A DNA stretch of 5,893 nucleotides from Treponema sp. GTDB taxonomy: Bacteria > Spirochaetota > Spirochaetia > Treponematales > Breznakiellaceae. A program made the translations under genes and the position numbers. Below, piece after piece: positions 1 to 5,047 of the stretch. Where the stretch lies: NCBI GenBank assembly GCA_031284105.1, contig JAITAN010000112.1:1-5893 (forward strand), given 5' to 3'. The stretch's first letter is position 1, and every line of letters begins with the position of its first letter. The notes under the pieces are model-generated. The model had not been told where the DNA came from, did not search any database, and was given only the letters and a program-made list of their open reading frames with translations.

Positions 1-398
1 TCTTCGAGGATCAAAACTTTATCTTCGAGGATCAGAAGTTTATCCTCAAGGATCAGAAGTTAATCTTCGAGGATCAAATCTTTATCTTCAAGGATCAAAT
101 CTTTATCTTCGAGGATCAGAAGTTAATCCTCAAGGATCAAATCTTTATCTTCGAGGATCAGAAGTTTATCCTCAAGGATTAAATCTTTATCCTCAAGGAT
201 CAGAAGTTAATCCTCAAGGATCAAATTTTTATCCTCAAGGATCAGAAGTTAATCCTCGAGGATCAAATCTTTATCTTCGAGGATCAGAAGTTTATCCTTA
301 AGGATTAAATCTTTATCTTCGAGGATCAGAAGTTTATCCTTAAGGATCAGAAGTTTTCCTCAAGGATAAAGCCTTTATTTCCGAAGATCAGAATGTAA
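1..398. repeat. Tandem array of ~19 units of 21 bp
   Basis: Every unit is 21 bp except the one at 337-356 (20 bp), and the last two units (357-398) are degenerate. Each unit has a near-palindromic 12-bp core, ATCYTCGAGGAT or variants ATCCTCAAGGAT and ATCCTTAAGGAT, followed by a 9-bp spacer. The spacers are of two types: A (CAGAAGTTT or CAGAAGTTA) and B (CAAATCTTT). From 106 to 336 the types alternate strictly A-B over eleven units, giving a 42-bp higher-order period. The core is a perfect palindrome at about 252-263. The array continues left of the window, so its full length is unknown. It ends about 30 bp before the start codon at 428, so it could be a protein-binding array, a transcribed leader of small hairpins, or a copy-number-variable tract. 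No function is established. Confidence 0.97.
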
Positions 399-427
399 TT
401 TTTGAAACTGCAATATAAGGAGCATAT

Positions 428-1072
428 ATGAGCGATAAATTCATCCCCGGCGGCGAGGCGGAATTCCTCTCCTTCGCCAACAAATTCAAGTACGGCGTAG
501 ATACGCATGGGACGCTGTTGGGCATCCCGGACGCGCTCAAGACCGATTTCAACACGAAACTGACGGCTTACACCGCGGCATACCACGTTGCCGAGGCCCC
601 CAACGCGGGTAAACTCGACCGGGAAGACCGCAGGGAAAAGCGCGAAGCCCTGACCAAGGTGATTCGCAAGATAAAGAACGCGTACATCGACGCGGATCCG
701 CTGGATGTCGTTACCGGTCAGATACGCATGGATTTCGGGCTGCCCGTCGGAGATTCCGTGTATACCGGCGTCCCGGACCCCGCGGAAGTCGTCCCCTTTC
801 GGCTGGAGAACGGCGAATACCTGCACGTCATCGTGAAACACCCCGCCCGCCCCGATCGCTACAACGGCGCGGTGGCCAGCTACAAAGTCGGCGGAAACGC
901 GCCTGCAAGCCACAAAGAACTGACCAACAGCAAACTGCTCACCCGCTCGCGGGAAATCCTCACATTCGAAGCCGCGGATCTGGGGCAGACGCTGTACATC
1001 GCGCTTCAGTGGCAGAACGAGAAGGGCAGGCTTGGTCCGCCTTCGCCGATACAGAGCCATGTGATAGCGTGA
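428..1072 (+). CDS. Hypothetical protein, helical N-terminus and fibronectin-III-like C-terminus
   Basis: The 214-residue product belongs to no family I can name with certainty. The start is supported by AAGGAG at 417-422, five bases before ATG. There is no signal peptide or membrane segment, so it looks cytoplasmic. Residues about 10-88 are predicted helical and end in a charged stretch (about 61-85, rich in Lys, Arg, Glu and Asp). A Pro/Gly-rich hinge (about 104-122) leads to a beta-rich C-terminal half. The last 25 residues carry the pattern LYIALQWQNEKGRLGPPS, which resembles the final strands of fibronectin-III-like modules (aromatic, W-x-N-x-x-G, G-P-x-S). From memory, similar short proteins occur in termite-gut Treponema and some Bacteroidetes as uncharacterised hypotheticals. 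GC-rich third positions mark it as a real gene, in contrast to the AT-rich repeats upstream. It appears monocistronic, with a hairpin terminator following. Confidence 0.85.
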   Translation: MSDKFIPGGEAEFLSFANKFKYGVDTHGTLLGIPDALKTDFNTKLTAYTAAYHVAEAPNAGKLDREDRREKREALTKVIRKIKNAYIDADPLDVVTGQIRMDFGLPVGDSVYTGVPDPAEVVPFRLENGEYLHVIVKHPARPDRYNGAVASYKVGGNAPASHKELTNSKLLTRSREILTFEAADLGQTLYIALQWQNEKGRLGPPSPIQSHVIA

Positions 1073-1103
1073 ATGGTTCGTGGAAATTATGAAACGGCGT
1101 TTT

Positions 1104-1131
1104 CAAAACGGCGTTTTGGAGACGCTTTTTT
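1104..1131 (+). terminator. Probable intrinsic terminator after the 428-1072 gene
   Basis: GGCGT (1110-1114) can pair with ACGCT (1122-1126) around a 7-base loop, and a run of six T follows at 1126-1131. Flanking A and T bases may extend the stem. The sequence AAACGGCGTTTT occurs twice in direct order (1092-1103 and 1106-1117), giving an alternative, overlapping fold. The short stem makes this moderate rather than strong. Confidence 0.45.
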
Positions 1132-1327
1132 ATGCCTGTAAAACATCGTGCCGGTTCCCGATTAGTTCGCCATGTATTATTTTGTCATATTTCTTATTTT
1201 ATTCTTCAAGCAATTTCATTTTACCATGCTGTTTTTCAATTTCTAATTCTAATAATTCTTTTTGTAATTCGAGGCATCTTATTTTACTTGTCCGGATCTG
1301 TGGAACGATACACGCGCGCCGGTTGTT
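1130..1327 (-). pseudogene. Possible decayed coding remnant downstream of rex
   Basis: On the minus strand, directly after the rex stop codon (TAG, 1328-1330) and in the same frame, there are 42 sense codons, a TAA at 1199-1201, then 22 more sense codons and a TAA at 1130-1132. There is no in-frame Met before the middle. Around residues 18-42 the translation is strongly Leu/Glu/Lys patterned (for example ELQKELLELEIEKQ), as in an amphipathic helix or coiled coil. The part after the internal stop is also protein-like. The opposite strand reads as a Cys/Phe/Ser-rich string, typical of a shadow of an E/K/L-rich gene. The stretch is more AT-rich than its neighbours, suggesting a different origin. 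It could be the eroded C-terminus of a foreign gene or a lost C-terminal extension of Rex. Chance openness of AT-rich DNA is not excluded. Confidence 0.3.
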
Positions 1328-1954
1328 CTAGGTATGCGTTATACGTATCGACAACGCGCGCAGCTCATCAACAACATACACCTCGCGTACCGCGATTTCC
1401 GGCGGGGCTTTCAGCACCACCGGAGCAAAGTTCACTATACCCCGAATTCCGGCGGCTATAAGTTTCTCCGCGACGGACTGGGCTTGATCTTCCGGCACGC
1501 AGAGGAGGCTTATCTCTATGGCAAACCGCCCGATGATTTCAGCCATTTTGTAGGTGGGATACAAGGGAACCGGCGAGGAAAGAATTTCAATACGGTTGAC
1601 ATTGGCATCGAAACCCGCGGTCAATTCAAAATCGCTATGCTGAAATGCGCTGAAATTAAGATACGCCGAACCCAGCCGCCCGAGCCCTACGATGCAGATG
1701 TTCCGTTTGCGATCAAGGTGCAGACCTTTCTTGATGGCGCTTTCCAGAGCGGCTCTGTCATAACCGCTCGCGCTGCCGAGATCCGCGGCAAGGTAGGAAA
1801 TATCCTTTCGGATAGAATCCCTTGACCAGCCGGTAAGAGATTCTATGTGCGTTGAGGTCAGCGTAACGGCGCCGCCTTTTTCAAGCAATTTTAAGAGATA
1901 GAGAAGCCTTTCTTTTGCAGGCCCGGGAATTTCTATGCCGTTATGGTTCTTCAC
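1328..1954 (-). CDS. rex: Redox-sensing transcriptional repressor Rex
   Basis: Rex binds operators when NADH is low and is released by NADH, controlling fermentation and respiration genes. The product is about 208 residues, the usual Rex length, using GTG at 1954. The longer frame to 2011 adds 19 residues that only mirror the rlpA 3' end. The Rex N-terminus begins naturally at KNHNGIEIPGPAKERLLYL, and GGAAG lies 9 bases upstream of the GTG. The winged-helix domain spans about 8-80, with the conserved RKD at 49-51 and GYD at 64-66. The Rossmann domain follows, with VGLGRLG at 89-95 (GxGxxG), GFD at 114-116 (Asp expected near the NADH ribose), VPEDQAQ at 153-159, and the hallmark GIRGIVNFAPVVL at 169-181. 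The start overlaps the end of rlpA by 14 nt, so the two are probably cotranscribed and translationally coupled. No canonical Rex operator was found nearby. Confidence 0.93.
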   Translation of the reverse strand: MKNHNGIEIPGPAKERLLYLLKLLEKGGAVTLTSTHIESLTGWSRDSIRKDISYLAADLGSASGYDRAALESAIKKGLHLDRKRNICIVGLGRLGSAYLNFSAFQHSDFELTAGFDANVNRIEILSSPVPLYPTYKMAEIIGRFAIEISLLCVPEDQAQSVAEKLIAAGIRGIVNFAPVVLKAPPEIAVREVYVVDELRALSIRITHT

Positions 1955-2885
1955 GGATAAGCGCTTCCGGAAAGCCCGCCTGCCCGATTTTTTCGGCAAC
2001 CATCTGCACATCGTCAGCCTTTATACCGGAAATCACGACACGGTACCAGTCGCCGCTTCGCTCGTAAGACGGATTCAAACCTACGTTCTTGAGTTTATCA
2101 AAAGCATTAACCGCGTTCTTGGGAGTTTTGAACGCGCCGACTTGCAGACGGTACCGCTTGTTTGTTCCTGCCGGCGGAACAGCAGGCTTTATAACCGCCG
2201 GTTTTGCCGTCTGCACTGCCGGCGTCGATGGAGTAGGAGGAGCAGGCGGCGCGGGAGCGGCCGCTGCGGGCGTACTTGGCGGCTGCACCGTCGGATTTGC
2301 GGGATCAGGAGACGCAGACGGCACGGGTGGCGGCGGCGCGGACGCTACGGGCGTACTTGGCGGCTGCACCGCCGGATTTGCGGGCTCAGGAGACGCAGGC
2401 GGCACGGGTGGCGGCGGCGCGGACGCGCCCGCGGGCGTACTTGGCGGCTGCGCCGCCGGCGGATTAGGAGGCGCAGCCTGCGCGGCCGCGGCTTGAATTA
2501 CCACAGGTCCGGGAACGGCGCCCGCTTCGGCCGTATTGATGCTGACCGGCGCGGTACCGCTTGTAGTCATTTCAAGGTGTTCGGCCGCGGCTTTCGACAA
2601 ATCAATATCTCTATTAGCAATAAAAGGTCCCCTGTCATTTACCCTTACCGTTACTTTTTTATTGTTACTTTTATTCGTTACGGTTAATAACGTACCGAAA
2701 GGCAGGGTAGGATGAGCTGCGGTATAATCACCGGGATTAAAAGCTTCCCCGGATGCGGTAATTTGTCCCTCAAATTCAGAACCATACCACGAAGCGATTC
2801 CTTCTTTGGAAAAAGTTGCTGTTTGCGCATTGCATACAAGCGTAAAAATAAGCGCCGTTACGGCAGTCAAAATAAATTTCTTCAT
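1941..2885 (-). CDS. rlpA: RlpA-like septal peptidoglycan lytic transglycosylase with SPOR domain
   Basis: RlpA proteins cleave peptidoglycan glycan strands lacking stem peptides at the septum. The 314-residue product has a signal peptide (about 1-20, likely cut after VCNA). Cys18 could be a relaxed lipobox, but Val at -1 is unusual. The double-psi beta-barrel domain covers about 28-105 and starts with GIASWYG. Glu47, His58 and Asp84 have the same spacing (11 and 26) as the E120/H131/D157 set I recall for Pseudomonas aeruginosa RlpA, so it should be active. A Pro/Ala-rich linker (about 125-240) with internal repeats probably spans the periplasm. The SPOR domain (about 242-314, RLQVGAF to VAEKIGQAGF) binds denuded septal glycan. 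The start codon has only a weak AAAAAG-type Shine-Dalgarno and lies inside a long inverted repeat. It is the first gene of a pair with rex. Confidence 0.92.
   Translation of the reverse strand: MKKFILTAVTALIFTLVCNAQTATFSKEGIASWYGSEFEGQITASGEAFNPGDYTAAHPTLPFGTLLTVTNKSNNKKVTVRVNDRGPFIANRDIDLSKAAAEHLEMTTSGTAPVSINTAEAGAVPGPVVIQAAAAQAAPPNPPAAQPPSTPAGASAPPPPVPPASPEPANPAVQPPSTPVASAPPPPVPSASPDPANPTVQPPSTPAAAAPAPPAPPTPSTPAVQTAKPAVIKPAVPPAGTNKRYRLQVGAFKTPKNAVNAFDKLKNVGLNPSYERSGDWYRVVISGIKADDVQMVAEKIGQAGFPEALIREEP
2268..2456 (-). repeat. In-frame 81/84-bp repeats encoding the Pro-rich RlpA linker
   Basis: The motif GGGCGTACTTGGCGGCTG (plus strand) starts at 2268, 2349 and 2433, giving periods of 81 and 84 bp, or 27 and 28 codons. 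Two full copies and part of a third encode PPSTP...APPPPVP...ASP(E/D)PANP(A/T)VQ. The period length preserves frame, so expansion or contraction would change linker length without breaking the gene. The repeat lies between the catalytic and SPOR domains. Confidence 0.9.
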
Positions 2886-2918
2886 ATTCTTTTTATCGGT
2901 TAAATATAAAAAGAATAT
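2884..2918. promoter_or_regulatory. Perfect 13-bp inverted repeat over the rlpA start codon
   Basis: ATATTCTTTTTAT (2884-2896) and ATAAAAAGAATAT (2906-2918) are exact reverse complements around a 9-bp spacer. The left arm contains the first two bases of the rlpA ATG and its only Shine-Dalgarno-like purines. If transcription starts upstream of 2918, the rlpA leader would fold into an AU-rich hairpin hiding the start. The minus strand also has two TATATT candidates for a -10 box inside the repeat (2914-2919 and 2903-2908). In that case the repeat would instead be a DNA operator over the promoter. The sequence cannot decide between the two. Confidence 0.6.
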
Positions 2919-2949
2919 AACTTGAATACCGGGCTTTTACATGTGGAAC

Positions 2950-2978
2950 TTGCGATATATCGGTGATTATGCTATATT
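2950..2978 (+). promoter_or_regulatory. Sigma-70-type promoter for tmk and downstream genes
   Basis: TTGCGA (2950-2955, four of six matches to consensus) and TATATT (2973-2978, five of six) are separated by exactly 17 bp. Transcription would begin near 2985, about five bases before the ATG at 2990. This supports that start codon over GTG 2963 or ATG 2969, which lie within the promoter, and suggests a nearly leaderless mRNA. Confidence 0.55.
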
Positions 2979-2989
2979 ATACAAAAGAT

Positions 2990-3640
2990 ATGGTTGTTAA
3001 CAATTTTGTTGTCTTTGAAGGCGGCGACGGCAGCGGTACCACGACTCAGCTTGAATTAGTACGGCAGCGGTTTGAAAAAGAAGCGCGGGAAAGAACGCTT
3101 CCTCTTCTGTGGACGACGTGTGAGCCGACAGACAGCGTAATAGGCGCGCTTATACATTCCGCGTTGCGCGGCAGCATCACGCTACGAGCAGAAACGCTGG
3201 CGCGCCTCTTTGCCGCAGACCGCGAAGAGCATCTTTTTGCCGAAAACGGCGTGAAGGATCGCTGTAGCCGCGGCGAACTGGTGATTTCGGACCGGTACGC
3301 GCTGTCTTCGCTGGTATATCAGGGCATCGACTGCGGAGATGCCTTGCCGAAGCTGCTCAACGAGGCTTTTCCGGCGCCGGAATTGCTCTTTTTCTTTGAT
3401 ATTGAGCCGGAAATTGCCCTAGGGCGCATAGAAAACCGCCCTGTCAGAGAGATATTTGAATATCTTGACTTTCAGGTGAAGGTGCGGGAGCGGTACAAAG
3501 CCCTGTTGCCGTGGTATGAAGAACAGGGAACCGTGATTATCACTGTGGACGCCGCAAAAATGCCTAATGTGGTTGTCGAAGATGTGTGGAAAGAGTTGAA
3601 AAATTTGCCGATAATGATAAAGGGTTCCGGTGCTTTCTAG
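2990..3640 (+). CDS. tmk: Thymidylate kinase (dTMP kinase)
   Basis: The enzyme phosphorylates dTMP to dTDP with ATP in the cytoplasm, on the pathway to dTTP. The product is 216 residues from ATG 2990, a normal length for the family. An upstream in-frame GTG at 2963 would add nine residues but lies in the promoter. The P-loop region FEGGDGSGTTTQ (9-20) matches Tmk except that position 17, normally the Walker A Lys, is Thr. CEPTDSVIGALI (44-55) corresponds to the substrate-site EP motif, ISDRYALSSLVYQG (99-112) contains the family DRY, FFFDIEP (134-140) is the usual core strand, and R146 to R153 lies in the lid region. The rest of the fold looks intact. It is the first gene of a rightward group, with 12 bases to the next start. 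The name is secure. Whether catalysis tolerates the missing Lys is not known from sequence. Confidence 0.9.
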   Translation: MVVNNFVVFEGGDGSGTTTQLELVRQRFEKEARERTLPLLWTTCEPTDSVIGALIHSALRGSITLRAETLARLFAADREEHLFAENGVKDRCSRGELVISDRYALSSLVYQGIDCGDALPKLLNEAFPAPELLFFFDIEPEIALGRIENRPVREIFEYLDFQVKVRERYKALLPWYEEQGTVIITVDAAKMPNVVVEDVWKELKNLPIMIKGSGAF

Positions 3641-3652
3641 CAGGAGATTTTT

Positions 3653-4261
3653 TTGAAAAAGCGTAGTATCCTCTTCATTCTCTTAATCATTTTCCTCTTT
3701 TCCACAGGAAGGGTACCGCTCATTGCCTATTATGTTGAGTACAAAGAGCAGTACTACCGCCTCTATCACCTTCATTATATACAGTATCCCGATGACACTA
3801 TGGAGAATATCCGGTGGCTTGAGATGGCGCTCAAAGCCGACTTCGCCAATCCGCTGTACGCCTTGGCCGTGATTGAGAATGAAACCCAGTATGAAAAGTA
3901 CCGCTACCTTTTTATGATGCACCTGAATTTGAAGATGATAGAACAGTACCTGTTTCTAGGCAACAAATGGAATAAGCGTGTCGCCTATTTCTACAACGCT
4001 CCTTTTAAGGAGCAGAACCTTAAAAGCCTTGAAACTGCGGAAACGTGTTATCGTACCGCGCTGATCTATTGGAAAGACGCCAAAGAATGGGCTGAGAAAG
4101 CCGTGGCGCGGAGATTCAGGTTCATCAACCTTGAGCGCGTCCAATTTTGGCAGGACGAAGCCGGCAGAATTGAGCGTAAAGAGCTTGATTACGAGAAAAC
4201 CATCAACCGCGAGCTTGCCAACATACAAAAGGTGCGGGAAGCGTTTGAGCGGATGCCGTAA
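3653..4261 (+). CDS. Membrane-anchored helical hypothetical protein (TPR-like)
   Basis: The 202-residue protein starts with TTG. AGGAG (3642-3646) lies six bases upstream and no better start is close. KK-R followed by a hydrophobic stretch (about 6-26) forms a signal anchor or uncleaved signal peptide, so the bulk should face the periplasm. The remainder is almost all helix and rich in Tyr, Trp, Lys and Glu. Two stretches look like tetratricopeptide helices: about 51-73 (ENIRWLEMALKADFANPLYAL) and about 127-150 (LETAETCYRTALIYWKDAKEWAEKA). The C-terminal 40 residues are highly charged and may be coiled-coil. The gene follows tmk by 12 bases and overlaps the next start by one base, so it is part of the same operon. 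I do not recognise a named family. A treponeme-conserved lipid- or membrane-associated scaffold is a guess. Confidence 0.8.
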   Translation: MKKRSILFILLIIFLFSTGRVPLIAYYVEYKEQYYRLYHLHYIQYPDDTMENIRWLEMALKADFANPLYALAVIENETQYEKYRYLFMMHLNLKMIEQYLFLGNKWNKRVAYFYNAPFKEQNLKSLETAETCYRTALIYWKDAKEWAEKAVARRFRFINLERVQFWQDEAGRIERKELDYEKTINRELANIQKVREAFERMP

Positions 4262-4530
4262 TGAGAAAGTCATGCTCACTCTTTCAGCGCGGCGGTCTGA
4301 AGTTTATAGCGGCGGCTGATCGGGGCAGTGCGGACATCGGTGCATTCGCGATAAAGGGAGACGATCCGTCCTGCCGCGTGTATTTTATAAACGCGAGGAC
4401 GAGCGGGCGAATCAAGGTGGATGCGCCGGACATCGTGGAAAACAAGGGCGCGCAGCTTTTGATTATTACGCCCGCGCCGGGTGCTGGAAGTTGCATATAT
4501 ATAGAAGTAACCGCGCAATTTACGAATTGA
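4261..4530 (+). CDS. Short hypothetical protein, beta-rich
   Basis: The 89-residue frame opens at an ATG sharing its A with the preceding TAA (TAATG), the classic arrangement for translational reinitiation. Codons from about residue 12 on are GC-rich in third positions like those of neighbouring genes, supporting a real coding sequence. There is no signal peptide. The C-terminal half alternates hydrophobic and polar residues (CRVYFINA, GRIKVDAP, AQLLIITPAPGAG, CIYIEVTAQF), suggesting a small beta-sandwich or barrel. I recognise no family. The first twelve residues look unlike the rest, so the gene could be a truncated or re-started C-terminal domain, which would agree with the truncated nitroreductase that follows. 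Confidence 0.5.
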   Translation: MRKSCSLFQRGGLKFIAAADRGSADIGAFAIKGDDPSCRVYFINARTSGRIKVDAPDIVENKGAQLLIITPAPGAGSCIYIEVTAQFTN

Positions 4531-4600
4531 CCGTAGCGTAAGTACCCGCGCGGTGTTGTGCGGTCGCTCTGCACTGTGCGGCGGTTTGTTTTTTGTAAAA

Positions 4601-5047
4601 ATGGGAAAGGAGGCGGGTACGTATGCTCCATGCGGTATGGGACAGCAATCCGCCGTTATGGTAGCGGTGCAGGATAATGCCCTCATCGCCGAACTTGAAA
4701 AGCTCAACGCCGCGGTTATAGGCGATCCGAACGCCCGTCCGTTTTATGGAGCGCCCACGGTGGTAAACGTGCTTGCGGATAAAACCAAGTGTACGCCGGT
4801 AGAGAACGGCAGCCTTGTTATCGGCAACCTGCTCAACGCGGCTCATGCGGCAGGCCTTGGGTCGGTCTACATTTATCGCGCAAAAGAGGTGTTTGAAAGT
4901 CCGGAAGGTAAGGAACTGCTCAAAACGTGGGGGCTGAACGATAATTATATCGGCGTGGGACACGTGCTTCTCGGATACGCCGCGGACAATCCGCCTAACG
5001 CCGCGCCCAGAAAAGAAGGGTATATTATTAAAATAAAAGGAAACTAA
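4601..5047 (+). pseudogene. Nitroreductase family protein, 5'-truncated
   Basis: Nitroreductases are FMN-dependent NAD(P)H oxidoreductases, usually about 170-190 residues. From EAGTYAPCGMGQQSAVMVAV onward the frame matches the family through to a complete C-terminus: FYGAPTVVNVLADK, the NGSLVIGNLLNAAHAAGLGSVYI segment, and WGLNDNYIGVGHVLLGYA with a closing KEGYIIKIKGN. The usual first 30 or so residues, including the RRSxR motif that holds the FMN phosphate, are absent. I see no trace of them in any frame of 4440-4600. The frame remains open upstream to an ATG at 4553, but that stretch is not nitroreductase-like. ATG 4601 has a poor ribosome binding site. AAAGGAGG at 4605-4612 falls inside the coding frame with no in-frame ATG at proper distance. 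A 5' deletion or recombination near 4605 is the simplest reading. A shortened, redesigned enzyme is less likely. Confidence 0.7.

Noticed and set aside
1..398. CRISPR array
   Set aside because: The segments between the palindromic cores are only 9 bp and repeat between two types. There are no unique spacers of about 30 bp and no cas genes.
347..1060. Long minus-strand open frame (237 codons)
   Set aside because: It lies opposite the better-supported 428-1072 gene, has no suitable ribosome binding site or domain, and is the usual antisense shadow of a GC-rich third-position gene.
1935..2687. Long plus-strand frames opposite rlpA rich in Arg or Gly/Ala
   Set aside because: Low-complexity Arg and Gly/Ala strings are the complement of the Pro/Ala linker repeats of RlpA. 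The RlpA frame carries recognisable domains at both ends.
2994..3003. TTGTTAACAA as a Rex operator near the tmk start
   Set aside because: Known Rex sites have similar half-sites separated by about four bases. Here the half-sites abut and lie inside the coding sequence, so it is not a convincing match.
4605..4612. AAAGGAGG as the ribosome binding site of the nitroreductase
   Set aside because: The only well-spaced ATG (4623) is out of frame, and the next in-frame ATG (4637) is too far. The match comes from the Gly-Lys-Glu-Ala codons.
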